DNA of 64,000 bases from CAYNRA01 sp046296415 (GCA_046296415.1 JBKBLN010000001.1:744001-808000), one strand, 5' to 3'. Positions 17,417 to 26,125 are shown, numbered from the stretch's first letter. Made by a program: numbers and translations. The notes: generated from the letters alone by a model not told the origin.

Positions 17417-19429
17417 ATGAAAAAACTCTTTACTTTCTTTCTTTGGGGCAGTACTATTTTGAGTGCTTCGGCTCAAAATTTTTATCCGTACACGCCCGTC
17501 CCTTTCAATCAAGTGAAGTTGAAAGACGAATTTTGGTATCCCAAAATTGAAGTCAATCGTACCTCCACGATTCCTTGGTCATTTCAGCAATGCCAAGAAA
17601 CAGGGCGAATCAAAAATTTTGAACAAGCGGCTGCTCGGCAAGGTAAGTTTTGTGGTGTGTATGTTTTTGATGATACGGATGTCTACAAGACCATGGAAGG
17701 CGCCGCCTATTCGCTCCAGGTAACTTATGATGCCAAATTAGACGCCTATCTAGATAGTTTGATTACGTTGATTGGTCAAGCTCAAGAAGAAGATGGATAT
17801 TTATACACGGTTCGGACGATGGGGGACAAGCACCATTGGATAGGCAAAGAGCGCTACGAAAAGGAACATGAACATTCTCATGAACTATACAATGCCGGAC
17901 ATTTCTATGAAGCGGCTACGGCCCATTACTGGGCTACGGGGAAGCGGTCAATGTTGAATTTGGCGATCAAAAATGCCGATCATTTGCTTACCGTTTTTGG
18001 GCCCGGGAAAAGGTCGGTGGCACCTGGGCATCAGGTGATTGAGATGGGTTTGGTAAAAATGTACCGAGCCACTGGCAAAAAGGAATACCTAGAACTAGCT
18101 CAATTTTTTATAGACGCGAGAGGCAAACGAATATATCCTAAGAAAATAGGTACACCGGGAGCTACGGTATGGGAAACTGGCGAATATTGGCAAGATCACG
18201 CACCAGCCATAGAGCAAACTGAAGCGATAGGTCATGCGGTGAGGGCAACCTATCTGTACGCAGGGATGGCCGATGTGGCAGCCTTAACTCAAAACGAGGC
18301 TTACATTAAAGCCATTCATACGTTGTGGGAAAATGCTGCAGGAAAGAAAACGTACGTTACCGGTGGAATTGGGGCTTCTGGGGGATGGGAAGGCTTTGGT
18401 CCCGACTATGACCTGCCCAACGAGGATGCCTACTGTGAAACTTGTGCTGGAATCGGGAATGTGTATTGGAACCATCGGATGTTTTTACTTACCGGAAATG
18501 GTAAGTATATGGATTTAGTGGAAAGAACTTTGTACAATGGGATCTTAGGTGGCATAGGTCTGGATGGTAAAAGTTTTTATTATGCCAACCCCATGGAGTA
18601 TCGATTGGAAAACGGACAATTAAGTGGGGAGAACAAGCGATCCCCATGGTTTACTTGCTCTTGCTGTCCGTCCAATATTTGTCGTTTCATGCCCTCGATT
18701 CCAGGTTATATTTATGCCCAACAGGGAAATCGGGCGTATATTAATTTGTATATGACCAGTAGTACACAATTGGATTTAGCCGGAGGGCAAAAGGTGATGC
18801 TATCTCAAGAGACTCAATATCCCTGGGCGGGACGAGTGAAGGTGCAAGTGGAGACACCTGCCAAGAAGGGGGTTCCGTTTGCTTTGCATTTGAGGGTTCC
18901 TGGATTTGCAGGAGCGGCTATTTTCCCGACCAATTTATATGAGGCATCGGCTACACAACAACCCATCCGAGTTCAGGTGAATGGTGCGGCATTATCTTTA
19001 GTTCCGGATTCAGCTGGGTATTTGGTGATTTCAAGAACTTGGAAGTCGGGCGATGTCGTAGTACTGGATATGCCGATGGAAACCAAAACGGTGACGTCGC
19101 ATCCAAAAGTGAAAGCCAATGTGAATCGAATTGCCGTGCAACGTGGACCAATCATGTATTGTGCTGAGTTTCCTGATAATGGAGGTCGTACTGCCACTTT
19201 AGTATTGCCCACCAGCCAACCTGTGTTTCAAGAAAAGTTCGAGTCCAAGTTGTTGGGTGGAATTATGACACTACAAACGCCTGGTAAGGTAATCGACATT
19301 CAACCAAACGATGTAAAAACCATCGAACGGCCTATTCAGCTAATTCCCTATTTTGCTCGGTCCAATCGTGGTGTAGGCGAGATGAAGTTGTGGTTCCCGA
19401 CCAAGATTACAAATGTTCAAATTGAATAG
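17417..19429 (+). CDS. Glycoside hydrolase family 127 beta-L-arabinofuranosidase
   Basis: A 670-residue exported enzyme: signal peptide of ~20 residues ending SASAQ, then a GH127 (alpha/alpha)6 barrel and beta-sandwich. The GH127 zinc/catalytic set is intact: Glu and Cys in ETCAGIGNVYWN (E-x-C), and the Cys pair in CSCCPSN; by analogy to HypBA1 one Cys of the pair is the nucleophile. It should release L-arabinofuranose from beta-linked arabino-oligosaccharides of plant or algal glycoproteins in the periplasm. It stands alone, without SusCD genes. The ATG at 17417 is chosen because it directly starts the signal peptide; upstream in-frame codons do not. Confidence 0.93.
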   Translation: MKKLFTFFLWGSTILSASAQNFYPYTPVPFNQVKLKDEFWYPKIEVNRTSTIPWSFQQCQETGRIKNFEQAAARQGKFCGVYVFDDTDVYKTMEGAAYSLQVTYDAKLDAYLDSLITLIGQAQEEDGYLYTVRTMGDKHHWIGKERYEKEHEHSHELYNAGHFYEAATAHYWATGKRSMLNLAIKNADHLLTVFGPGKRSVAPGHQVIEMGLVKMYRATGKKEYLELAQFFIDARGKRIYPKKIGTPGATVWETGEYWQDHAPAIEQTEAIGHAVRATYLYAGMADVAALTQNEAYIKAIHTLWENAAGKKTYVTGGIGASGGWEGFGPDYDLPNEDAYCETCAGIGNVYWNHRMFLLTGNGKYMDLVERTLYNGILGGIGLDGKSFYYANPMEYRLENGQLSGENKRSPWFTCSCCPSNICRFMPSIPGYIYAQQGNRAYINLYMTSSTQLDLAGGQKVMLSQETQYPWAGRVKVQVETPAKKGVPFALHLRVPGFAGAAIFPTNLYEASATQQPIRVQVNGAALSLVPDSAGYLVISRTWKSGDVVVLDMPMETKTVTSHPKVKANVNRIAVQRGPIMYCAEFPDNGGRTATLVLPTSQPVFQEKFESKLLGGIMTLQTPGKVIDIQPNDVKTIERPIQLIPYFARSNRGVGEMKLWFPTKITNVQIE

Positions 19430-19460
19430 CCTGATCCATTGAAACTAAATACATTGAAAG

Positions 19461-19493
19461 AACCCCAAGGTTGAAGAATTCCTTGGGGTTTTG
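19461..19493 (+). terminator. Intrinsic terminator after the GH127 gene
   Basis: AACCCCAAGG (19461-19470) pairs perfectly with CCTTGGGGTT (19481-19490), 10-nt loop, followed by a short T run. Confidence 0.8.
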
Positions 19494-19592
19494 GTAGGTA
19501 GTTTCACCCAATAAAGAAATTGGGAAACTTTGTCAACATACGTAGTTCTATTTTAAATCCTCTTTTCCATCCGTGCTTTTAATTAGTTGACC

Positions 19593-19976
19593 ATGACTAA
19601 ATCCCATCCCAAAGAATACTTCAGAATCGTAGTTCCCATGATTTGCGGCTTAGTGCACTTTTTGATTGCATTAAAATTAAGGCCAGAGGTGACAGATGGA
19701 TCACCCGAGTGGTATGTTTTTTTATTGGGAGTAATTCCGAGTTATCTAACCGTTTTTGGGTTGTATTTTCTGGTTTCCTTTTTTGTGAAGGTACCTCCGG
19801 TTGGTTTATTAATTGGAGTCTATATCGGGGCTATCCTTCAAGAGCTTCAGCAGGTTTCTTATACTACTCAAGATGCTGGGATCGTAGGGAGAACCTTTGA
19901 TTATGGTGATTTAGTATTTCTCACTCTTAGTGCTTTGACGGCTTTTGCCATCGAAAGAAAGAAAAATCGGATGTGA
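19593..19976 (+). CDS. Small hypothetical membrane protein
   Basis: A 127-residue protein with four predicted membrane segments (about residues 11-28, 38-62, 64-85 and 103-120) and a basic C-terminus (ERKKNR). It resembles small VanZ-like or DUF-type four-helix proteins in size only; I do not recognise a family. Start ATG at 19593. No clear operon partner; the next recognisable sequence is a broken gene. Confidence 0.6.
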   Translation: MTKSHPKEYFRIVVPMICGLVHFLIALKLRPEVTDGSPEWYVFLLGVIPSYLTVFGLYFLVSFFVKVPPVGLLIGVYIGAILQELQQVSYTTQDAGIVGRTFDYGDLVFLTLSALTAFAIERKKNRM

Positions 19977-20220
19977 ATTCACGAGGTTTATTCTAGATAA
20001 ACGGCGAAGAGTTTGAAAACTGAGGAAGTGGAATAAAATACAAAATCCAGTCACTTAGGTACTTGCTAAAGTATTAACTTTGAGGGCCAGTCATTACTTG
20101 AGCCTTGGCTTTGGCCTAGCTTGTTTGGTCAAGGGTAAGTTCATCAGTGCATGAATGGAGGTAATTAATCAGCCAGAAAATACCATTGATTCAAAAAGTA
20201 ACGGATTTTAACCCAAGTTA

Positions 20221-20526
20221 ATGTTTTGGATAGTTGCTACGGAGCCTGTTTCCTCTTGAGAATTTGGCGACTATGCTCTAATATTATCAGGCGATAATAA
20301 CCTAATTGAAACTTCCTGGAGAGACTTTGAGCGATTCAAGGCTGAAGCTGTACCGGTAAACTTGAAAGCCAGGCTTTCAGGTTCTCAAATTGCAACGTAT
20401 AATTTCCATCAAAACCCAACCGGACCAAAAAGTTTTTATGCTTTCGGACACTATTTCGTGATCGAAAATATCAAAGCAACCTACCCTATACGCGACATGG
20501 TAGAGATTAAGGCTTTGATGTTGTGA
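20221..20526 (+). pseudogene. Decayed gene remnant with in-frame stop
   Basis: An open stretch from 20260 to the TGA at 20524-20526 (88 codons, no start) reads like real protein, for instance SGDNNLIETSWRDFERFK and NPTGPKSFYAFGHYF. Directly upstream the same frame reads ATG-FWIVATEPVSS and then TGA at 20257-20259, so one nonsense codon breaks what looks like one gene; a longer 5' part is missing. I do not recognise the family. Its base composition matches the surrounding chromosome, not the AT-rich genes that begin immediately beside it, so it may be a host gene truncated at the edge of the accessory segment. Between 19977 and 20220 I see nothing I can call. Confidence 0.5.
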
Positions 20527-21561
20527 TTAAATAATTTCGATTTTAGATAGTTTTTGATCATCGATTTCAAACTTTTTGACTTGAATACATTCCATTAATG
20601 TAGGTTCAAAAATTACGATGTTATATCCTCTTTTAGGATTTAGTGAGCTGGAGAATTTTATGCCTTTGAAATCTCCAAATACCTTGATGTATTCGCAAAT
20701 AAATTGAGTTGGGATATAGTCTAGCTCGCTGTCAAATCTTCGTAATGGCCTAGATAGGTCTTCACTTATCTTTTTTATTAAAAGTCTATTTTTGATAGAT
20801 GGATTTACAATTTCTTGGAAAATAGAGGTTTGTTTGGTGAAATCAAAAATAGGTATTGAATCAATACCCTGCTTTAGCACAAATGTAGCGATACTTATTT
20901 CATCATGTTTTGTTGCACGGGTTTCATAGAGGACTGTTTCATCATCAAGGCTTAGGTACAAATAGGGTATACCTGCTGGGTTTGCTCTCCCTGCTTTGGA
21001 TATTTCCTTGTCTGGAGTCCCCATCTTTTCTGGGGGGAATTTTGCTTGGCCTTTCTCTTGATGTATTCGTGCTCTGTATAATTTTTGGTTACGATCCAAA
21101 TGTGTTGAATTATTGGGATCTAGTATTATGTCTCTCCAGTTGAATTTTTCATCACCTCGTAGGATAATATCAGGGATAAATCTATTTCTCCATTTCAAAC
21201 TCTCCTTGATTTCATCCCAATAATTAATAGAATCTTTAATATCATCATTATAATCGACTAGATCTGTGGCAGAATCTACATTTAAAATGAGTGCTTCTTG
21301 AATTACAAAGTCCAGAATTTTTTTGCCAATTTGTTCATTCTTGAACAAAGTCAAATCTGATTGGATTTTTGCAACTAAGGACTCTCCACTTTTTGAATGT
21401 TCAAAGTTGGATATGAGACTCTCGATAAAGTCAATTAGTTCTGCTGCATTTATTGTTTTTGTTTTTTCTGTTTCACAAAAGTCACAATCAGCCTGTTGAC
21501 CACTTGCCTCAATAAAGCTTTGAACCTCATAATCTAAGAAACAATTACTGCACAATTTCAT
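20527..21561 (-). CDS. RES domain toxin with N-terminal zinc ribbon and HEPN-like region
   Basis: A 344-residue protein. Residues 4-29 form a CxxC...CxxC zinc ribbon (Cys4, Cys7, Cys26, Cys29). Residues ~40-150 are mainly helical and resemble the HEPN/RES N-terminal domain. From residue ~160 a RES domain is clear: Arg163 in LYRAR, the AGRANPAGIPYLYLS block, Glu213 in LYETR and Ser304-306 in IKFSSSLNP, the three residues the domain is named for. RES domains of the Xre-RES toxins are NAD+ phosphorylases/NADases that arrest cells. Here there is no Xre antitoxin; instead it is the third gene of an overlapping operon behind sce7726 and sce7725 family genes. It overlaps the preceding gene by 4 nt. 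A defence effector is the likely role, by inference. Confidence 0.85.
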   Translation of the reverse strand: MKLCSNCFLDYEVQSFIEASGQQADCDFCETEKTKTINAAELIDFIESLISNFEHSKSGESLVAKIQSDLTLFKNEQIGKKILDFVIQEALILNVDSATDLVDYNDDIKDSINYWDEIKESLKWRNRFIPDIILRGDEKFNWRDIILDPNNSTHLDRNQKLYRARIHQEKGQAKFPPEKMGTPDKEISKAGRANPAGIPYLYLSLDDETVLYETRATKHDEISIATFVLKQGIDSIPIFDFTKQTSIFQEIVNPSIKNRLLIKKISEDLSRPLRRFDSELDYIPTQFICEYIKVFGDFKGIKFSSSLNPKRGYNIVIFEPTLMECIQVKKFEIDDQKLSKIEII

Positions 21562-22499
21562 TGTAATTCTTTGTCAAAATATTTTCCTACAACCAGTAGA
21601 TGGTTTTTGATTGAAATCTTTTTAATAGTACCTAGTCCCGGATAATGGCCGCGACTATAGTAATTCTTAAGCTCATCGATGGCTAGGTTATTAAGTCTTT
21701 TATTTTCGACAAAGGCAATCGCTTTTCTTAATGCCTCCCCAAATTTGCCTTGAATATCTGAGGTGGAATCATTTGTGGTAGATGTAAAGTGCCTAATCCA
21801 AATATCCATTTCGTCATCAAGATAGGTTAAATGTATTACAATAGCTTTTGGCTGAGAGCCTCCCTCTGAGTATTCGCTAGGAATAACAGTATAATCAGAA
21901 AAGCCGGTATAATTATCACCTGAGAAGTAACGGTGTTCCTCCGAGAATTTATGTGCTTCAATATCAAGAAACTCGCTATTATTTTTCCGTTTTTCAAAAA
22001 GATCATCTAAGCGAAAACATTTTTTTCTTGAATTTTTTACGAGGTTATTCAGAGCTCTATTTTTTTGGGGGTCAGATAAGACAATGTATTTTACTGATTC
22101 ATTAAATAATACATTTGTTAATCTAAAATTTTTTGCATCCATATCACTTGACATGATAATCATGCACTCTTTTAAGTTATATTCTTTTATACTTGATAAA
22201 ATAAAATCAGCATTGTTATCATAATAGAATGCTGGGATAAAGGTATATCCATCTTTTTTTTGTAGGTATTCTAAAAAAATACTAGAATTTCCCTTTGCTT
22301 CACCTACTGTTGGATTTACTATTAAAAATGCATTTCTATCATTGGCTTGAAAAGCACTAAATGCTAGTTCAAGGTTATTGCTCGAAGTTTTTATGGGCTC
22401 CAGGATTGGAGTTATTTCTGTGTGTAGCTTTTGGCTATTCAATAATTCTCGAAGAGCCAAAAGCTCGAATTGTCTTGCTCTGAGGTAGGGAAGGTACAT
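21558..22499 (-). CDS. sce7725 / Beta-family protein
   Basis: A 313-residue protein that opens with MYLPYLRARQFELLALREL, the hallmark N-terminus of the sce7725 family and close to the Beta protein family start. No enzyme motif is visible; an alternating strand-helix pattern would suit a TIM-like barrel. No signal peptide or membrane helix. It lies 2 nt after the sce7726 nuclease-like gene and overlaps the RES gene by 4 nt, so the three are translated together. The family is known mainly as the constant partner of sce7726 and its function is undefined; it could be the sensor or scaffold of the module. Confidence 0.82.
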   Translation of the reverse strand: MYLPYLRARQFELLALRELLNSQKLHTEITPILEPIKTSSNNLELAFSAFQANDRNAFLIVNPTVGEAKGNSSIFLEYLQKKDGYTFIPAFYYDNNADFILSSIKEYNLKECMIIMSSDMDAKNFRLTNVLFNESVKYIVLSDPQKNRALNNLVKNSRKKCFRLDDLFEKRKNNSEFLDIEAHKFSEEHRYFSGDNYTGFSDYTVIPSEYSEGGSQPKAIVIHLTYLDDEMDIWIRHFTSTTNDSTSDIQGKFGEALRKAIAFVENKRLNNLAIDELKNYYSRGHYPGLGTIKKISIKNHLLVVGKYFDKELQ

Positions 22500-22501
22500 G
22501 T

Positions 22502-23362
22502 TTAGGGGCTGATTTTAGTTTCCAATAATTCTAAGAAATCATCTTTTTTCTTTTTGTTGAATTTAAGAGCAAGGGATATCTGGTTAAACTCGGCGTGGTT
22601 TTGAGTGAGTATGGCCTCCTTGGATCCGCGCTGTTTCATTGTGGAAATAAAGATTTGATTTAGCCTATCTATTGGGATCTCAAGTATTAATTCTTTGCAA
22701 ATCTTGTACTGTGTGAAGCTTGTCATTTCTGGCAATTCTCCGAAGTAGTCTTTTACAATGGATCTGTACTCGTTTGTATGTAGTATTGACATGATAGAAT
22801 TCGGGTCAATTTCCTCATTTTTTTGAGGGTTCCGGTACAACTCAAATTTCCCATGTTTGGCTTGGTGATCATACAATATTAGTCCAGTTGTAATGTCCTG
22901 GTTTTCGTATAGCTTGAGTTTACTTACTGGAACAATCAGGTAAAGGCAGTTGAATGCTGTTCTATAATCTGATAGCTGGCTTTTGAGTCGATTAGGGCTA
23001 TCAAGTTCGGTTTTGATTTCAAATATCTTTGATACCCCATTGAATAATGCTAAATCTGCTACTGAATTGCCTATTTTGAACTCACTGAAAACTTTTGAGT
23101 TTAAGGTTCCAAGTTCTTGGAGTATATATTCATTCAAGAACTCGTTTTTGAAAATATACTCGTTTCGATAGTTTTGGGTTAATACCTTGTAGATATATTT
23201 AAGGTATTGCAAATAGGTAGATCCATCATCAATTAGCCAATTTGCATCATACCTTTTGATTTTGAAATTTATAGAGGAGAAGTCACCTTTGAACCACGAA
23301 AGGACTTCACCCCTTGAAAAAAGGGATGAATAATCTCTAAGACGATTCAATTCAAAATCCAT
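22502..23362 (-). CDS. sce7726-family PD-(D/E)XK nuclease-like protein
   Basis: A 286-residue protein. The core SVADLALFNGVSKIFEIKTELDS is spread over residues ~100-122 and gives Asp103, Glu115 and Lys117, that is D-x11-E-x-K, with a Glu at 74 or 78 upstream: the active-site layout of PD-(D/E)XK nucleases and of the sce7726 family. The ~70-residue N-terminus and C-terminal ~120 residues are extra relative to short sce7726 proteins. It is the first gene of the operon sce7726-sce7725-RES and is AT-rich, unlike the chromosome around it. DNA or RNA cleavage is inferred from the motif. Confidence 0.8.
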   Translation of the reverse strand: MDFELNRLRDYSSLFSRGEVLSWFKGDFSSINFKIKRYDANWLIDDGSTYLQYLKYIYKVLTQNYRNEYIFKNEFLNEYILQELGTLNSKVFSEFKIGNSVADLALFNGVSKIFEIKTELDSPNRLKSQLSDYRTAFNCLYLIVPVSKLKLYENQDITTGLILYDHQAKHGKFELYRNPQKNEEIDPNSIMSILHTNEYRSIVKDYFGELPEMTSFTQYKICKELILEIPIDRLNQIFISTMKQRGSKEAILTQNHAEFNQISLALKFNKKKKDDFLELLETKISP

Positions 23363-23461
23363 GGTTTTGGCCCGTTAAAATACTATAATATCTTTTAGCC
23401 AAACGGTTTGCTTGGCGATTTAAGGGCAACTCATTGATTTTGGGACACAATTATAAACGCA

Positions 23462-23499
23462 AAAGTAGCCAAATCAGATGGCTAATTTGGCTACTTTAT
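23462..23499. terminator. Perfect hairpin between DUF4494 gene and the sce7726 operon
   Basis: AAAGTAGCCAAAT pairs with ATTTGGCTACTTT, 13 bp perfect with a 10-nt loop, and a T run on the minus side. On the minus strand it lies after the DUF4494 stop and ~100 nt before the sce7726 start, so it probably separates two transcription units. The remaining 23363-23461 stretch would hold the operon promoter; I see no clear TAnnTTTG in it. Confidence 0.65.
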
Positions 23500-23543
23500 T
23501 GAAAATGGAAAAGAAAATATCCAAAAAATGTAAAAAAAACTTA

Positions 23544-23999
23544 TTAAGTAGTCTCTTTAGTCTCCTCAAGTTGCGACTCATACGGCAAGACTTCCTCAAT
23601 ATTTGTTTTGGCGATGGAGGTGATCGTGTAGTCCTGCATTTTGCCCAGGACTGTGTCTAGGTGATTGTGTGCCTCCAGTAAGGTTTCAGCTTGTACCATG
23701 AAGTTATAGGGAACAAGTTTTTCCTTTTGTGTCCGCTCATCAAATAGGATGTAATGCACCTTGGCTTTGTACCAGGGGCCCTCCGGGTTGCCGGGATCTT
23801 GTTGGAATATATCTTGGAAAATGACTGGTTGGATTCGGGAGACTTGGAACTCCTGGTGAATTTTTGAAAAATGTTCGTATGCTCTGGCTTCAGCCTCAGT
23901 GTAGCTTATAGTATCGAGTAAATAACTTTCTTCCGAGACTGTCTGTTTGCCCTGTTCATTTTGGTAACACGTCTTGATTTTAACTAAAAACCAGCCCAT
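23544..23999 (-). CDS. DUF4494 domain-containing protein
   Basis: A 151-residue protein that fits DUF4494 along its length: WFLVKIKTCYQNEQG at the start, then SYLLDTISYTEAEARAYEHF, a family signature. The family is almost confined to Bacteroidota and has no known activity; it is small, soluble and mixed alpha/beta. A run of acidic and Thr residues ends it (LEETKETT). It is closed by the hairpin at 23462-23499 and is not in the same unit as the toxin-like operon downstream. Confidence 0.85.
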   Translation of the reverse strand: MGWFLVKIKTCYQNEQGKQTVSEESYLLDTISYTEAEARAYEHFSKIHQEFQVSRIQPVIFQDIFQQDPGNPEGPWYKAKVHYILFDERTQKEKLVPYNFMVQAETLLEAHNHLDTVLGKMQDYTITSIAKTNIEEVLPYESQLEETKETT

Positions 24000-24149
24000 T
24001 TCTATAAAATTTAGTTCGATCCAAATTTATAGATCCGGTATGGCATTTATCTGGATTCTTTCGGGTAGATTTCCTCAAAGCCCGCTTAATAGATATGGCT
24101 TGAAACTTTGGTCAGAAAAGCTCAAATTTGAGGAAACTATCAACTAGAT

Positions 24150-24776
24150 ATGAATGATACTTTAAAACAAATAGAAGAAAATCATAGCTTTGAGATTTCG
24201 CAAATCCTTAAAACGCTCGGTTGGAAAAATATTTTAAACGGGTGGGTATGTATTATTTCGGAATTCATAACAATAATTTTGTTTATCATTGGATGTTACT
24301 TGTCATTTGATTATAAGTTTCTCCTGGGGAAATTGGTAAGCATAAATCTCAGTTTATTTCCAACAATAATTGGGTTTTTTGCTGCGTCCCAAGCATTTTA
24401 CTTAGTTACCGAAAAAGATGATTTGGTTGAAAAACAATTTAAAAAAAGAGATTTTTCAGCTAAGACGTTGTATCAAACTTATTGGGCGTTTATAAGTTTT
24501 CTTATATTAACTTCAACATTAGTTACTGTCGTTTCATTTGTGCTTTCATTTTTATTAGATGAAAAGATTAATATTCCTAAAGATTTTCCATCATGTGTTT
24601 TTAATTTCGCCTTTCATAGCATTTTCTTTCTTTCATTATACTGTATCTGTCTCATTTATGAGGCAGTAGAGTCTGCATTTGCAATTAGTCAGGTAAGAAG
24701 TTTAATTTTAGTCCGTAAAGAATATGATAAATTTGAATTTCAAAAAGAATATGAATCCAAAAACCCCGGCAAATGA
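24150..24776 (+). CDS. Hypothetical four-helix membrane protein
   Basis: A 208-residue AT-rich gene. The protein has a short soluble N-terminus and four hydrophobic segments (about residues 30-52, 62-84, 112-136 and 150-175), then a charged C-terminal tail (VRKEYDKFEFQKEY). I recognise no family. It lies between DUF4494 and the integrase in the accessory segment and ends in a strong shared terminator. Small membrane proteins next to defence modules are sometimes effectors, but nothing here shows that. Confidence 0.6.
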   Translation: MNDTLKQIEENHSFEISQILKTLGWKNILNGWVCIISEFITIILFIIGCYLSFDYKFLLGKLVSINLSLFPTIIGFFAASQAFYLVTEKDDLVEKQFKKRDFSAKTLYQTYWAFISFLILTSTLVTVVSFVLSFLLDEKINIPKDFPSCVFNFAFHSIFFLSLYCICLIYEAVESAFAISQVRSLILVRKEYDKFEFQKEYESKNPGK

Positions 24777-24788
24777 CCGGGGTTTTTT
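24759..24788. terminator. Bidirectional terminator between membrane-protein gene and integrase
   Basis: AACCCCGG pairs with CCGGGGTT around a 7-nt loop, flanked by A5 on one side and T6 on the other, so it can stop both convergent transcripts. It overlaps the last codons of the membrane-protein gene. Confidence 0.85.
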
Positions 24789-24790
24789 GG

Positions 24791-26011
24791 TTAAAGATCA
24801 ATCTTGAAATTCTTGTTCCGTTCCTTCAGCTCGTAAATCATCCGCTCCGGGGAAATGTTTGAATACGTGTCGAGCTGGCGCCGGTTGGTATGGCCGGACA
24901 TTCGCATGAGGGTACGTTCGTCGATCATGTATTCATTCTCCATCATACTGATAAACGTGTCCCGGAAGACGGAGGTCGATAGGTCGAAACCCACCGTATT
25001 TCTGTTAATCCCTACCAGGTCTCCTAAGAACTTCAGCTCTTTGTTCAAGTCGCTCATATCGGGCCGGGGGAGAGTGTCGATACTGCCGTACTTTTCGATC
25101 ACCTTCCTGGCATCAGGAAGAAGAACCGGCATGGAGTAGATCCCGGTTTTGTTGCGTGCCTTGCGAAAGCAATTGCCGATCAGGTGTTCGTTGCGAAGGC
25201 TTAGGTAATCGGTGTAGGAGAATCCGGTGTTCATCAAAAAGATGGCAATGTCCCGGGCCTTCTCTGCGGAAGGGTGAGGGCAGTTGATGATCGCCTGCCG
25301 AAGCGGAGCTGTAAGGTACTTAGGTGGTTTGGGTTTTTCGTAGGCGAGATTCATCTTCGCGACCGGCCGAAACTGGATCCATTCCTTCTTGATGGCGTGG
25401 TCTATCACGGATGAGACTAAGGAGAGGTACTTGTTGATCGAATTCTTACAGAAGGCCGCTGAGCCGTCCGGTTTTTTTTGCGTGGCCAGGTAGCTCTTGA
25501 AATGCTCGATGAAGGCGTGACGGATCTCTGTGACCCGAATATCGAGCTGCTTGGTATCTTGCAGGAACTTGATCAATGCCTGGCATCGGGTCCGGTAAGT
25601 TTTCATGGTGCCGGGTTCGACTTTCTGTACGTCTCTCTTGTACTCGATCAGGCTCTCAAGCGCGGCCACAAATTTTGGCGATTCCTTTGGATTTTTGACC
25701 GTTCCGTTCGAAAGATAATGCTCTCGGATGAAGGCATAGGTGACATCGGTACCCGGGTGTAGCATGTGGTACATGTCGAAGATGTCCTGGAATGACTTGC
25801 GGATATTGAGCAGGTGCCGGTTGACGTTGTCGGCAAGAGCATAGGTGTCCAAGGCTCGTTCACCATTCCAGTACGCCGGGGGAACCTTGATGCCGGTGGA
25901 AAAGGGTGTGTCTCGGGGTTCTCCCTCGATCGAGAGCTGGCAATAGATGCTCACAAGTTTCATGGGATCGGCCTTTTGTACTCCTCGAAGAAAGAACTGT
26001 ACATTTAGCAT
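24791..26011 (-). CDS. Tyrosine recombinase / integrase (IntDOT-like)
   Basis: A 406-residue phage-integrase-family recombinase: N-terminal arm-binding region (residues ~1-110), SAM-like core-binding domain (~115-215), catalytic domain (~230-400). Visible catalytic residues are Lys288, Arg350, His374 (SGHT) and nucleophile Tyr383. The usual Arg I is Ser265 (TGFSYTD); the Bacteroides element integrase IntDOT also has Ser there, so this need not mean inactivity. The box II His three residues before Arg350 is Ser347, which is less common. The gene is clearly richer in G+C than the AT-rich genes to its left, so the segment is a mosaic. It lies next to tRNA-Glu, a common integration target. Confidence 0.9.
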   Translation of the reverse strand: MLNVQFFLRGVQKADPMKLVSIYCQLSIEGEPRDTPFSTGIKVPPAYWNGERALDTYALADNVNRHLLNIRKSFQDIFDMYHMLHPGTDVTYAFIREHYLSNGTVKNPKESPKFVAALESLIEYKRDVQKVEPGTMKTYRTRCQALIKFLQDTKQLDIRVTEIRHAFIEHFKSYLATQKKPDGSAAFCKNSINKYLSLVSSVIDHAIKKEWIQFRPVAKMNLAYEKPKPPKYLTAPLRQAIINCPHPSAEKARDIAIFLMNTGFSYTDYLSLRNEHLIGNCFRKARNKTGIYSMPVLLPDARKVIEKYGSIDTLPRPDMSDLNKELKFLGDLVGINRNTVGFDLSTSVFRDTFISMMENEYMIDERTLMRMSGHTNRRQLDTYSNISPERMIYELKERNKNFKIDL

Positions 26012-26076
26012 TTTTTTTTCTGTAAGATGGCTGTAACATGATTTTACGGCGTTTTGTGTGTGAGCCGGAAAAATAC

Positions 26077-26125
26077 TGTTAGCAAGGAAAAAAACTGTTA
26101 GCAGAATGGTGATAGGATGTTAGCA
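26077..26125. repeat. Three direct TGTTAGCA repeats upstream of the integrase
   Basis: TGTTAGCA occurs at 26077-26084, 26096-26103 and 26118-26125 in the same orientation, 19 and 22 bp apart; the first two extend to ACTGTTAGCA. They lie between the integrase start and tRNA-Glu, where arm-type sites for the integrase or an excisionase would be expected. Function inferred. Confidence 0.5.

Noticed and set aside
24791..26011. Integrase called a pseudogene because Arg I is missing
   Set aside because: Ser at this position is also found in IntDOT; the frame is intact and the Lys, Arg, His and Tyr of the site are present.
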